From assembly GCA_020544565.1 (NCBI GenBank), contig CP078014.1, positions 564,574 to 628,573 of the forward strand: 64,000 nucleotides of DNA. The letters run 5' to 3'. Position numbers and translations under genes: made by a program. This DNA comes from Bradyrhizobiaceae bacterium. GTDB lineage: Bacteria; Pseudomonadota; Alphaproteobacteria; Rhizobiales; Xanthobacteraceae. Of the stretch, positions 1 to 8,976 are shown in pieces (position 1 is the stretch's first letter; each line of letters begins with the position of its first letter). Under the pieces are notes generated by a model. The model did no database searches. It was not told the origin of the DNA and was given only the letters and a program-made list of their open reading frames with translations.

Positions 1-64
1 TTCCTGTTTCGGCCTTGCGTCAGGCCAGGTCGGACCAAACGAAAAGGACGATTCACCGAAGCTG

Positions 65-580
65 TCAGCGCGGGCTCATGCGTTGCAGCGTTCCGTCACG
101 CAGGACGAACTGATGCCAGATGGCCATCAAGGCATGCAGCCCGGCGAGGATGAGAATGAAGGTGCCGGCATTCTCGTGAAATTCGGCGATCAGGCCGGGA
201 CGTCCCTGAACCGGCGCGGCGATCGCGGGAAGATGCAGACCGAAGAACGATATCGGCACGCCCAGGCGCGACGCCGCATACCAGCCGGTCAGCGGAACGG
301 CGATCAGCAACAGATAGAGCAGGCCGTGCCCGATCCTTGCCGCGCGTGCGAGCCAGCCCTGCGGCGCAGCCATAGTAGGCGCGCCTCCGGTCAGCGATAG
401 GATCAGCCGGGGAACGACCAGCGCCAGCACGGCAAGCCCCAGCGAGAAATGCAGCAACGGCGGGTTTTGCACCACATGGCGTCCGCCCTCCGCGGTCAGC
501 CATGCGCCGAACACGGCAAGGGCGGTCAGCCAATGAATGACGATCATGCTTTTCGAATAACGGATGGAGTTGCTAGGCAT
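65..580 (-). CDS. Cytochrome b561 family protein
   Basis: A bacterial b561-type membrane cytochrome of 171 residues, expected to carry haem between paired membrane histidines and move electrons across the inner membrane. Four hydrophobic segments are visible (about 10-30, 42-64, 86-104 and 138-157). Histidines H16, H44, H135 and H149 lie where the family places haem ligands. The ATG at 580 is preferred because AGGAAAG lies just upstream; an in-frame ATG at 601 has no such site. It precedes, on the same strand order, a PepSY protein and is divergent from the two-component system, so it probably belongs to the redox cargo of the element. The family call is secure; the physiological partner is not known. 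Confidence 0.85.
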   Translation of the reverse strand: MPSNSIRYSKSMIVIHWLTALAVFGAWLTAEGGRHVVQNPPLLHFSLGLAVLALVVPRLILSLTGGAPTMAAPQGWLARAARIGHGLLYLLLIAVPLTGWYAASRLGVPISFFGLHLPAIAAPVQGRPGLIAEFHENAGTFILILAGLHALMAIWHQFVLRDGTLQRMSPR

Positions 581-745
581 GGCCTGCTTTCCTGCGTTCA
601 TAAGGAAATGGTGTTACCGGCACGGAAAGCGGAAACCCATTCATTTCACTTCGAGTTTCGGCGTCATGTTCGTCCTGGGCAGTTCATTGGAGGGCAAGGC
701 GCCAATATCGCCAGTCTCCGCCTGCCGCCGTCGCGCCTGTTACCG

Positions 746-1048
746 TTACCCTCGGCTTGTCCCTTGTTCTTGATCCTGACGACTATTCTTGATCTTAACG
801 ACGGCGAGGGTTGAGGGATCGATCCTGGCTTTGAACGCCCGCCCCTGCCGATCGACACCCCGGACCTGGTAGCAGCCGTCGTCGATCCTGATCCGGTTCA
901 CCGTCCAGCCGCGCGCTTCGGCCATCTTCTGTACGGCCTCACGCGGCTGCCACTGATCCATGGCAACATGGCAGCGATCGCCTGCCATGGCGGCGCCAGA
1001 TCCGGCAAATCCGAAAAACAGGAAGGCTGCCAATACGCGCTTCATCAT
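746..1048 (-). CDS. Small secreted PepSY-domain protein
   Basis: A 100-residue exported protein. Residues 1-22 form a signal peptide ending in a small-residue cleavage site (AMAG). The rest is a single PepSY-like fold with a conserved two-cysteine pattern (C26 and the C of DGCYQV) and the motif REAVQKMAEARGW. PepSY domains are often periplasmic partners or inhibitors of sensors and of flavin or haem redox proteins. A close paralogue lies at 8,456-8,795 in the same element. It is divergent from the response regulator at 1,193, an arrangement common for PepSY proteins controlled by adjacent OmpR-type systems. The exact role is inferred, not shown. Confidence 0.75.
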   Translation of the reverse strand: MMKRVLAAFLFFGFAGSGAAMAGDRCHVAMDQWQPREAVQKMAEARGWTVNRIRIDDGCYQVRGVDRQGRAFKARIDPSTLAVVKIKNSRQDQEQGTSRG

Positions 1049-1192
1049 GTTTGTTTGTCCTTGCTCGACGTTCCGTTATGGCGACGATGGCAGCCTTTCC
1101 TGACGATGATCTGAAGCCAATGCGGTCTTCTTGTCAGCTTGCCGACAGGTTTCGGTGGCAATCGGACAGGAAACGAACAGAATGAGCGTTCC

Positions 1193-1855
1193 ATGAGAGT
1201 CCTTCTGGCCGAAGACGATGAGATTCTCGGCGCCGCGGTGCGCGACCATATCGTTGCCGAGGGCCAGTCCGTCGACTGGGTGACCAGGCTCGACGCGGCG
1301 GCTGATCACCTCGACAGTGCCGCCTACGACCTTGTTCTGCTGGACATGATGCTGCCGGACGGACACGGGATCGGCTTCCTGCGCGGTCTGCGTCGCAAGG
1401 GTTGCGTCACGCCGGTGATCATCCTGACGGCGCTCGACCAGATTTCCGACCGCATCCAGGGGCTCAACGCAGGGGCCGACGACTACATGATCAAGCCGTT
1501 CGACCTTTCGGAGCTTTCGGCGCGGCTGAACGCCGTGGCGCGCCGCTACAGCGGCAATCCCAACCCCATCGTCGAGATCGGCGATCTGCGGATCGACCTG
1601 GCGGCGCGGACGATCGCGCGCGGCAACCGGCCGATCGATCTGACCGCGCGCGAATGGGCGCTCCTCGAAGCTTTCGTCCATCGTCCCGGACAAGTCATGT
1701 CGAAGGCGCAACTGGAGGAGCACCTCTATGCCTTCAATGTCGAGGTGGAAAGCAACACGATTGAGGTTTATGTCAGCCGCCTGCGCAAGAAGCTGGGACA
1801 TTCCGTCATCGATACGGTGCGCGGCATCGGCTACCGGCTCGGAAGCGCCAGATGA
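1193..1855 (+). CDS. OmpR/PhoB-family response regulator
   Basis: A 220-residue two-component response regulator. The receiver domain (about 1-115) has the acidic pair D8/D9, phospho-acceptor D51 in LLDMMLPD, T79 and K101 in the MIKPF motif. A winged-helix DNA-binding domain follows (about 125-218) and ends in VRGIGYRL, typical of the QseB/PmrA group. The start at MRVLLAEDDE fits the family; a longer in-frame start at 1139 would add an unconserved tail. The gene overlaps the kinase by 4 bases (ATGA), so the two are co-translated. The nearby PepSY genes are plausible targets. The signal sensed is not evident. Confidence 0.92.
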   Translation: MRVLLAEDDEILGAAVRDHIVAEGQSVDWVTRLDAAADHLDSAAYDLVLLDMMLPDGHGIGFLRGLRRKGCVTPVIILTALDQISDRIQGLNAGADDYMIKPFDLSELSARLNAVARRYSGNPNPIVEIGDLRIDLAARTIARGNRPIDLTAREWALLEAFVHRPGQVMSKAQLEEHLYAFNVEVESNTIEVYVSRLRKKLGHSVIDTVRGIGYRLGSAR

Positions 1856-3177
1856 TGCCGAAAAGCCTGCAATGGCGACTTTCGATCTGGCTGGGGCTGG
1901 GAGCGGCATTGCTGTGGGCTGTGGCGGCCGTGGTGACGGCGCACAAGCTGCGTCACGAAATGAACGAGGTGTTTGACAGTGCGCTTGAGGAAACGGCACA
2001 GCGCATCCTGCCGCTGGCTGTTCTCGATATCGTCGGTCGCGACAGCGACGACGCGGATCAGCGCGTGGCGACGCTGCGCCAGCACGACGAATATTTCACC
2101 TATGTGGTGCGGAATGCCGACGGCAAGGTGCTGTTGCGTTCGCACAATGCCGACCTGACCGTGTTCCCGCCGTTCACCGGCATGGGCTTCGCCGATACGC
2201 CGACCCACCGCATCTATTTCGATGCCGCGCTGCGCGGTGAGGTTACTATCGCAGCCGCCGAGCCGCTTGCGCATCGCCGCAAGGCGGCGCGGGACGTACT
2301 GCTCAGGCTGGCGCTGCCGCTCGGCTTGATCGTTCCGCTCAGTCTGATTGGGGTCTGGGGCATCGTGCGGGTATCGATGGCTCCGATCCGGAGCTTCCGT
2401 GCGGGGATCGAGGTGCGCGGCAGCGGCGACCTTACACCCGTCGCGGCGGCCGGGCTGCCTTCCGAGATCGGCCCCATCGCGCAGGCGGTGAACCGTCTGC
2501 TGGAGCGGCTCAAACGCACGCTGGAAGCCGAGCGCAGTTTCACGGCCAATTCCGCACACGAGTTGCGCACCCCGGTCGCGGCGGCTCTTGCGCAAACGCA
2601 GCGGCTGATCGCCGAGGCGCCGGACGACATTACCCGCGAGCGGGCACGCCAGATCGAGACAGCGCTACGGCGGCTCGCCAGGCTGTCGGAAAAGCTGATG
2701 CAGTTGGCAAGGGCCGAAGGCGGGCGCCTCGAGGCGGCGGAACCGATCGACGTGGCTACGATCCTGCGGATGGTCGTCCGCGAAATGACGGCAAGCGCCG
2801 ACAGCGCCGGGCGCATCGAGCTGATGCTTCCCGATGCCCCGGTCCTTTCGGACATTGATCTCGACGCCTTCGCGATCCTGGCCCGAAACCTGATCGAGAA
2901 TGCGCTGAAGCACGGTTCGCGGCAGGAGCCGGTGCGCGTTGTGCTGTCGGCGGACGGGATGCTGCGCGTCTCGAATGCGGGGCCGGCCGTGCCGTCGGAT
3001 TTACTCGCACGCTTAGCCGAACCGTTCGAGCGCGGCCGCGCGCGGGCAGACGGCGCTGGACTCGGGCTCTCCATCGCAAAGACGATCGCGGCCGGCACCG
3101 GCGGCAGGATCGAGCTGATCTCTCCGCTGGAAGGCCGGCAGGACGGCTTCGAAGTCAGGTTCTTCCTCGGCAAATGA
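1852..3177 (+). CDS. Two-component sensor histidine kinase (QseC/PmrB-like)
   Basis: A 441-residue inner-membrane kinase partnering the preceding regulator. Transmembrane helices lie at about 10-30 and 150-173 and flank a periplasmic sensor of roughly 120 residues. A HAMP-like linker follows, then the HisKA domain with phospho-acceptor H236 in SAHELRTP. The ATPase domain shows N350 in NLIENALKHG and the glycine box GAGLGLSIAK (401-410). Length and order are normal for the family. No metal-binding cluster stands out in the sensor, so the ligand is unknown. Nothing suggests truncation. Confidence 0.92.
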   Translation: MMPKSLQWRLSIWLGLGAALLWAVAAVVTAHKLRHEMNEVFDSALEETAQRILPLAVLDIVGRDSDDADQRVATLRQHDEYFTYVVRNADGKVLLRSHNADLTVFPPFTGMGFADTPTHRIYFDAALRGEVTIAAAEPLAHRRKAARDVLLRLALPLGLIVPLSLIGVWGIVRVSMAPIRSFRAGIEVRGSGDLTPVAAAGLPSEIGPIAQAVNRLLERLKRTLEAERSFTANSAHELRTPVAAALAQTQRLIAEAPDDITRERARQIETALRRLARLSEKLMQLARAEGGRLEAAEPIDVATILRMVVREMTASADSAGRIELMLPDAPVLSDIDLDAFAILARNLIENALKHGSRQEPVRVVLSADGMLRVSNAGPAVPSDLLARLAEPFERGRARADGAGLGLSIAKTIAAGTGGRIELISPLEGRQDGFEVRFFLGK

Positions 3178-3311
3178 CGTTGCCATAGGGGCTCGGCTAC
3201 GGTCGACATCTCAGCCACGGCGCTCACGGCATCTGCTGACCGCTACGGGATCGGCTCCCGACGAAAGTGCAGGAACCGTCACCTCTCCCTTGCAGGAAGC
3301 TTGTCTCAATG

Positions 3312-3337
3312 ATAGATAGTAATCGGTTACTATCTAT
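3312..3337. promoter_or_regulatory. Palindromic TetR operator
   Basis: A perfect inverted repeat: left arm atagatagtaa (3312-3322), right arm ttactatctat (3327-3337), 4-base spacer. It ends 12 bases before the TetR start codon, within the likely promoter and leader. This is the position and size of an autoregulatory TetR-family operator. Binding by the adjacent regulator is inferred. Confidence 0.75.
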
Positions 3338-3349
3338 TGAGGCTGCTAG

Positions 3350-3958
3350 ATGATCTCCCGACCAGCCTACCTGTCCGCAGAGGAGCGACGTGACGTGACG
3401 GTTGAAACCGTCATCGACTTGGCGGCGGAGCAAAACCCTGCGGACATCACCACCGGGGCCATCGCCAAGCGGATGGGGGTGACGCAAGGCGCCTTGTTCA
3501 GGCACTTCCCCTCCAAGGACGCCATCCTTCAGGCCGTGATGGAATGGGTGTCGGCGCGCTTGCTGGCGCGGATCGACAAGGCGACTTCCGCTGCCGCCTC
3601 TCCGCTTGAAGCACTGGAGGCTGCGTTCACTGCGCATATCGAGTTCATCTCGGAACACCCCGGCGTGCCCCGGATGCTGTTTGGAGAGCTGCAACGCGCC
3701 GAGCGGACCATAGCCAAGCGCATGGTCCACACCTTGATCCAGCGCTATGGCGAACGCCTTGGACGGCTCGTTGCGGAGGGCAAGGAGCGTGGCGAACTGG
3801 CTGCCACGCTGGATGACGAAGCCGCCGTCACACTGTTCATCGGCACGATTCAGGGCCTTGTCATGCAGTCTCTCATCGCCGGTGATGTCGCGCGCCTCCG
3901 CGCCAGCGCGCCAGGAGCGTTTGCGCTGTATCGACGCGCGGTCGAGGCGGCGAGATGA
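3350..3958 (+). CDS. TetR/AcrR-family transcriptional regulator
   Basis: A 202-residue repressor. The N-terminal helix-turn-helix (about 12-60) contains the signature GAIAKRMGVTQGALFRHFPS. The C-terminal all-helical part (60-200) is the ligand/dimer domain. It leads the exporter genes that follow on the same strand and has a perfect palindrome just upstream of its start, so it most likely represses itself and the downstream pump until an exported compound binds. It is 118 bases upstream of the HlyD gene, with no obvious terminator between. The inducer is unknown. Confidence 0.88.
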   Translation: MISRPAYLSAEERRDVTVETVIDLAAEQNPADITTGAIAKRMGVTQGALFRHFPSKDAILQAVMEWVSARLLARIDKATSAAASPLEALEAAFTAHIEFISEHPGVPRMLFGELQRAERTIAKRMVHTLIQRYGERLGRLVAEGKERGELAATLDDEAAVTLFIGTIQGLVMQSLIAGDVARLRASAPGAFALYRRAVEAAR

Positions 3959-4076
3959 ACTATCGAAATTCCTCGATCATCACATCTTCCATTCGATCCC
4001 TCGAAGCCATGTCCATGGCGGATGTTGTCCTTACCGCAAACCATTCCAACATCCGTGGTTGCGTGGAGGCAAATCA

Positions 4077-5270
4077 GTGAAATTGCCTTCAGTGTCGCGT
4101 CGCACGTTGATGCTCATCGGCGTTGGAGCGGTGACTGCCGCCTTGTTCGGCTATGTGGTGTTGCGCTCTGGACCGCTAGCGCCGGTCGCTGTCAGGATCG
4201 CCACCGTCGAGATCCGCCCGATCTCGCCGGCACTGTTCGGCATCGGCACGGTCGAGGCTCGTTTCTCTTACAAGATCGGCCCCACCATCGCTGGCCGCGT
4301 CGCCAAGATAAATGTTGATGTGGGCAACAAAGTCCGCGCCGGTCAGGTTCTGGCGGAAATGGACCGGGTCGATCTTGATGAACGCATTGCCGCTCTTGAT
4401 GCAGCGATTCGCCGTGCCGAAGCGGCGATACAAACAGCACAAGCCCAGGTGGATGATGCCTTGGCGCGCAAGGATTTCGCGCTTGCCCAGGCGAAACGCT
4501 ATGAGGAACTCTGGAAGACCCGCACCGTCAGCGAAGTCGCGGTGGAAACCAAGCGGCAGGACGGCCAAGTGGCCGACGCGGCTCTCTCGGCCGCCCGGTC
4601 GAATCTCCTTGCGTCGCAACAGGATCTGCAACGCAATCGGGCCGACCGCGACGGGCTGATCAAGCAGCGGGAGAATCTGGTCCTGTTGGCGCCGGTCGAT
4701 GGCGTGATCGCCGCGCGCAAGGCAGAGCCCGGAACGACCATGGTGGCTGGCCAGGCGGTCATCGAAATGATCGACCCGAAGAATCTCTGGATCAATGCCC
4801 GGTTCGATCAAATCGCGGCAACAGGTCTCCGGCAGGACCTGCCTGCCTCGATTGCATTGCGTTCACGCGCCGGGAAAGGCGTACCGGGACGCGTGGCGCG
4901 TGTGGAAGTCCTCGCTGACGCGGTGACAGAAGAAAATCTGGCCAAGGTGGAGTTCGGTGCGCTTCCCGAGCCTCTTCCCTCGATCGGAGAGTTGGCCGAA
5001 GTGACCGTTGCGCTCCCGGAGCTTCCTGCCTCACCAGTGATCCCGAACGCTGCAATTCAATCCCTCAATGGCAAACCCGTCGTCTGGAAAGTCGAGGACG
5101 GCAAAATCCACGTCGCGGCCGTTCAGTTCGGCGCCTCGGACCTGGACGGCGCGGTCCAGGTCACAAATGGGTTGAAGGTCGGCGATCAGATCGTTGTTTA
5201 CAGCGCATCCAGATTGGCCAGTACGAGCCGCATCCGTATGACCGACAACTCCACTGAGCTTCTCAAATGA
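4077..5270 (+). CDS. HlyD/RND-type periplasmic adaptor subunit of ABC exporter
   Basis: A membrane-fusion protein of 397 residues. An N-terminal membrane anchor (about 12-28) is followed by a split biotinyl-lipoyl-like domain, a long helical hairpin (about 100-190) and beta-barrel domains. It would link the inner-membrane FtsX-type permease to an outer-membrane channel. The chosen start is GTG at 4077, with GGAGG at 4065-4069 seven bases upstream. The frame is open further upstream but overlaps the TetR gene and lacks a signal. It overlaps the permease by 4 bases. The set resembles DevB-DevC-DevA exporters. No TolC-like gene is in the window, so an unlinked one would be needed. Confidence 0.85.
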   Translation: MKLPSVSRRTLMLIGVGAVTAALFGYVVLRSGPLAPVAVRIATVEIRPISPALFGIGTVEARFSYKIGPTIAGRVAKINVDVGNKVRAGQVLAEMDRVDLDERIAALDAAIRRAEAAIQTAQAQVDDALARKDFALAQAKRYEELWKTRTVSEVAVETKRQDGQVADAALSAARSNLLASQQDLQRNRADRDGLIKQRENLVLLAPVDGVIAARKAEPGTTMVAGQAVIEMIDPKNLWINARFDQIAATGLRQDLPASIALRSRAGKGVPGRVARVEVLADAVTEENLAKVEFGALPEPLPSIGELAEVTVALPELPASPVIPNAAIQSLNGKPVVWKVEDGKIHVAAVQFGASDLDGAVQVTNGLKVGDQIVVYSASRLASTSRIRMTDNSTELLK

Positions 5271-6469
5271 TCAGCCTTGCCGGGCGCGATATTTTGCACT
5301 CATGGGGCAAGTTCGTCTTCACGGGGGTCGGACTCGGCCTGCTCATCGGCGTCACCTTCACCATGGCTGGCGTCTATCGAGGGATGGTCGATGACGGCAA
5401 GGTGCTGCTCGACAACAGCGGCGCCGACATGTGGGTCGTCCAGCAGAACACGCTCGGACCCTACGCGGAATCCTCAAGCATCAATGATGACATCTATCGC
5501 GTGATCCTCGCGATCCCCGGCGTCGAGCGGGTCGCGAACGTCACATACCTCACGATGCAGGTCCGGAAGGGAAACTCGGACGTGCGGGCCATGGTGGTGG
5601 GCATCGCGCCGGGAGATATGGCGACGCCCGGCCGCCCGCCGTTTCTTGTCGCGGGGCGGCAGATCACGCGCAGTCACTACGAAGCGGTAGCCGATGTCGC
5701 TACGGGGTTTTCCCTCGGGGACAGGATCGTCATCCGCCGCAACCGCTATATCGTTGTGGGCCTCACGCGGCGGACGGTGTCGTCGGGTGGCGATCCGATG
5801 GTCTTCATTCCGCTGAAGGACGCGCAGGAAGCGCAATTCCTCAAGGACAATGACGCGATCGTCCGCCAGCGGCGGCGCACCGGCGAAAATCCCGAGTTCA
5901 ACCGGCCCTGGGTGCCTGGCCTGCTGGATGCAGTGATCGCGTCGCAAACCAGCAACCCTTACGTCAACGCCGTTCTGGTCCGGGTCAAACCTGGCCATGA
6001 CCCGGAGCGCATCGCGACCGACATAGCAAGGTGGAAGCGGCTGACGGTTTATACGCGACACCAGATGGAAGAGATTCTGATTGGGAAGCTGATCGCGACA
6101 TCCGCCAAGCAGATCGGCATGTTCCTTGCCATCCTGGCCATCGTCAGCGCCGCCATCGTCGCCTTCATCATCTACACGCTGACGATGGACAAGATACGCG
6201 AGATCGCCGTGCTGAAGCTGATCGGCACGCGCAATCGCACCATCGCGTCCATGATCCTGCAACAGGCCGTCGTGCTGGGGCTGATCGGCTTCGTCGTCGG
6301 CAAGATCACGGCGACCTTCGCGGCTCCTCTCTTTCCGAAGTTCGTCCTGCTACTTTCCGTCGATACGATGACCGGGCTGATCGCCGTCATCGCCATATGT
6401 GCGCTTGCCAGCGTCGTCGCCATCCGCATGGCGCTGAAGGTCGATCCCGCCGAGGCGATCGGAGGCTGA
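5267..6469 (+). CDS. FtsX/MacB-type ABC transporter permease (DevC-like)
   Basis: A 400-residue permease with one N-terminal transmembrane helix (about 15-38), a large extracytoplasmic MacB-like domain (about 40-270) and three C-terminal helices (about 278-300, 325-350 and 360-385). This is the normal FtsX layout. It is translationally coupled to the adaptor upstream and separated by one base from the ATPase downstream. MacB-type exporters act mechanically on periplasmic substrates (lipids, peptides, siderophores or antibiotics). Which of these applies here cannot be read from the sequence. Confidence 0.88.
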   Translation: MISLAGRDILHSWGKFVFTGVGLGLLIGVTFTMAGVYRGMVDDGKVLLDNSGADMWVVQQNTLGPYAESSSINDDIYRVILAIPGVERVANVTYLTMQVRKGNSDVRAMVVGIAPGDMATPGRPPFLVAGRQITRSHYEAVADVATGFSLGDRIVIRRNRYIVVGLTRRTVSSGGDPMVFIPLKDAQEAQFLKDNDAIVRQRRRTGENPEFNRPWVPGLLDAVIASQTSNPYVNAVLVRVKPGHDPERIATDIARWKRLTVYTRHQMEEILIGKLIATSAKQIGMFLAILAIVSAAIVAFIIYTLTMDKIREIAVLKLIGTRNRTIASMILQQAVVLGLIGFVVGKITATFAAPLFPKFVLLLSVDTMTGLIAVIAICALASVVAIRMALKVDPAEAIGG

Positions 6470-6470
6470 G

Positions 6471-7181
6471 ATGGCCAGCGGCGGAATCCTTATCGAAAAA
6501 ATTAGGAAGCGGTATGGCAGCGGCGACACCGCCGTCGATGCCCTGAAAGACGTCAATATGCAGGTCGCCCCCGGCGAGGTGGTCGGCCTGATCGGCCCGT
6601 CGGGGTCGGGCAAGAGCACGTTGCTCAAGGCCCTGGGCGCCGTCATCGATCCAAGCGGCGGGCGTATGACGCTCGGCGACGAGGTCATCTATGACGAGAG
6701 GTGGAAAATTCCTGATCTTCGCGCGTTGCGGCGCGACAAGATCGGCTTCGTCTTCCAGGCGCCTTATCTCATCCCCTTTCTGGACGTCACAGACAATGTC
6801 GCTTTGCTGCCGATGCTGGCCGGCATCCCCAACAACCAATCACGCCAGCGCGCGCGAGAACTTCTGAAAGCGCTCGATGTCGAGCATCGCGCCGCAGCCA
6901 TGCCCTCGCAGCTTTCCGGCGGCGAGCAGCAGCGGGTGGCGATCGCGCGCGGTCTGGTCAACCGACCGCCGGTCATCCTTGCAGACGAGCCGACGGCGCC
7001 GCTCGACAGCGTGCGGGCGCTGACCGTGATCCGCATCCTCAACGAAATGGCCGCGAAGTTCGGAACGGCCATCATCGTCGTCACCCATGACGAGAAGATT
7101 ATCCCAACCTTCAAGCGCATCTATCACATCAGGGACGGCGTAACGCATGAAGAAGCGGGCGAGGGACGCGGTTTCGAATGA
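6471..7181 (+). CDS. ABC transporter ATP-binding protein (DevA/LolD-like)
   Basis: The 236-residue ATPase of the exporter. It has Walker A GPSGSGKST (42-50), Q-loop Q96, signature LSGGEQQR (148-155), Walker B VILADEP (168-174), and a switch histidine in VTHDEK. The length is typical of the LolD/MacB/DevA group that energises FtsX-type permeases. It is the last gene of the TetR-adaptor-permease-ATPase operon; about 200 bases without a recognisable gene follow. Confidence 0.92.
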   Translation: MASGGILIEKIRKRYGSGDTAVDALKDVNMQVAPGEVVGLIGPSGSGKSTLLKALGAVIDPSGGRMTLGDEVIYDERWKIPDLRALRRDKIGFVFQAPYLIPFLDVTDNVALLPMLAGIPNNQSRQRARELLKALDVEHRAAAMPSQLSGGEQQRVAIARGLVNRPPVILADEPTAPLDSVRALTVIRILNEMAAKFGTAIIVVTHDEKIIPTFKRIYHIRDGVTHEEAGEGRGFE

Positions 7182-7383
7182 GCACAGCTTTTCGAACTCT
7201 ATCGACCTCCTGTAAATCGGGATTGGACCTCGAAGAGGCGAACGGACACGAACAACACTATCGAACCATCTGCGCCTTCATCACCGCGCTCAGAGCCCAT
7301 ACCGCTCCGGGCTCGTCCAGATCTAGCTTCTGGCTATAGAATGGGAGTTCCGCAGTTTGCGCGCCCTCGTAGTCTCCCAGACT

Positions 7384-8452
7384 TCAGGCGAACGTCATCG
7401 CTACCCCGGCCGTGGCGCTGAAGGCGACGATGACGAGCGGAGGGGTGCGCCAGGCGACCAGCAGGATGAAGCCGACGAGGGCGATGCCGAAGTCTCGCGG
7501 CGAATGCACGCTCGTGGTCCATACCGGATCGTAGAGGGCCGCGCCCAATATGCCGACAACCGCGGCGTTCACGCCCCGCATCGCCGCCTGTGCGCGGGCA
7601 CGCTTTCGGAACGAGTCCCAGAACGGCAAGACACCCAGCAGGATCAGCATGCCGGGCAGGAAGATACCGATGAGGCCGAGAGCCGCCCCCGCCAGCCCGT
7701 GCGGCGCGGGAGCCACCACTGTGCCGAGATAGGCCGCGAAGGTGAAAAGCGGGCCGGGCACGGCCTGCGCGGCGCCGTATCCGGCGAGAAAGGCATCATC
7801 GCTCAGCCAGCCTGGCGCGACGAACGCTTCGCGCAGGAGCGGGAGCACGACGTGACCGCCGCCGAAGACAAGCGCGCCGGAACGGTAGAAGGCATCGAAC
7901 AGGGCGACACCCATGGATCCTGTAAGGCTGCGCAGCATGGGAAGCCCCGCCAGTAGGGCGAAGAACGTTCCGAGCGTGATCAATCCGACGACGCGCGACG
8001 CCGGTATCGCCACATGTCCGGCCGGCGCCGGCGCCTCGCTGCGGCACAGCAGAAGACCCGAGAGCCCACCGAGAATGATCGCTTCGATCTGGGCGATCGA
8101 CGTCGCATTGAAGAGGATAATGAGCGCGGCCACGACTGCAATCGAAGCGCGCTCCCGATCAGGGCACAGACTGCGCGCCATGCCCCACACGGCTTGCGCT
8201 ACGATGGCCACCGCCGTCAGCTTCAGCCCGTGGAGCAGACCGGCGCCGACCGGGCCGCTCAGCACGCTGGCGCCGTAGGCGAAAAGGACAAGGATCGCGG
8301 CCGACGGCAGGGTGAAGCCCGTCCAGGCGGCGAGAGCGCCAAGATATCCGGCCCGCATAAGCCCGATCGAGAAGCCGACCTGGCTACTGGCGGGACCCGG
8401 CAGGAATTGGCACAGCCCGACCAGATCGGCGTAAGCATGCTCGTCTATCCGG
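7384..8452 (-). pseudogene. chrA: Chromate transporter ChrA family, 5' end deleted
   Basis: A CHR-family membrane protein whose C-terminal end is intact. Both halves are recognisable: LPGPASSQVGF in the first, and FGGGHVVLPLL plus AAQAVPGPLFTF in the second. The first ATG in frame is at 8358, but homologous sequence continues upstream to about 8,452, where it stops abruptly against the start of an unrelated PepSY gene on the other strand. Roughly the first 65 residues of a normal ChrA, including the FGGP motif and the start codon, are missing. It therefore probably no longer exports chromate. Confidence 0.8.
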
Positions 8453-8455
8453 CGT

Positions 8456-8795
8456 CGCGATGGCGGGTGACGACTGCAACGTTTCCATGAACCAATGGCA
8501 GTCGCGCGAGGCCGTGCAGAAGAGCGCCGAAGCGCGCGGCTGGAAAGTGAGCCGGATCAAGATCGATGACGGCTGCTACCAGATCAGGGGCATCGACGAG
8601 ACGGGACAGCCGTTCAAGGCAAAGATCGATCCTGCGACCCTTGCGGTCATCAAGATGAAGCGCAAGCGAACTGATGATGACCATGGGCGCGAGCGGCGCA
8701 GGTCGACCGCGCCCGGCATGATCGAACCCCCGTCCTCGCCGCCGGCGAACGGGCTGTTCAACACCGGAGAGTCGCCGAAGGTTATCGTTAGATAA
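8456..8795 (+). pseudogene. Second small PepSY protein, signal peptide deleted
   Basis: A paralogue of the protein at 746-1048. It shares the CxV-x-MxQWQ region, the REAVQKxAEARGW motif, the DDGCYQ motif and the IDPxTLAVxK motif. Homology begins at the last residues of the signal peptide (AMAGDDC), exactly where the truncated chrA on the opposite strand begins, so one deletion removed both 5' ends. An ATG at 8460 could still give a cytoplasmic 111-residue product, but without export it is unlikely to work. The C-terminal 35 residues are longer than in the paralogue and are low-complexity. Confidence 0.7.
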
Positions 8796-8976
8796 TCGGT
8801 TCCGGAGTCCTCATTCCCCAGCAGCATCTCCTCCCGGATCGAAGGACGGTCAGTCAGGAGTTGCTCAGTTGTCCGATTGAGAATTACGGCACGGAGAGAG
8901 AAGTCCTCAAGGCGGGCTCCTGAGCGCTTACGCCGGAGCTGTTCGCAAAATCCGAGACAAGCAAGGAAGTCCCACG

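Noticed and set aside
7384..8452. Chromate resistance determinant
   Set aside because: The gene has lost its start and first membrane part, so resistance is not supported even though ChrA motifs are visible.
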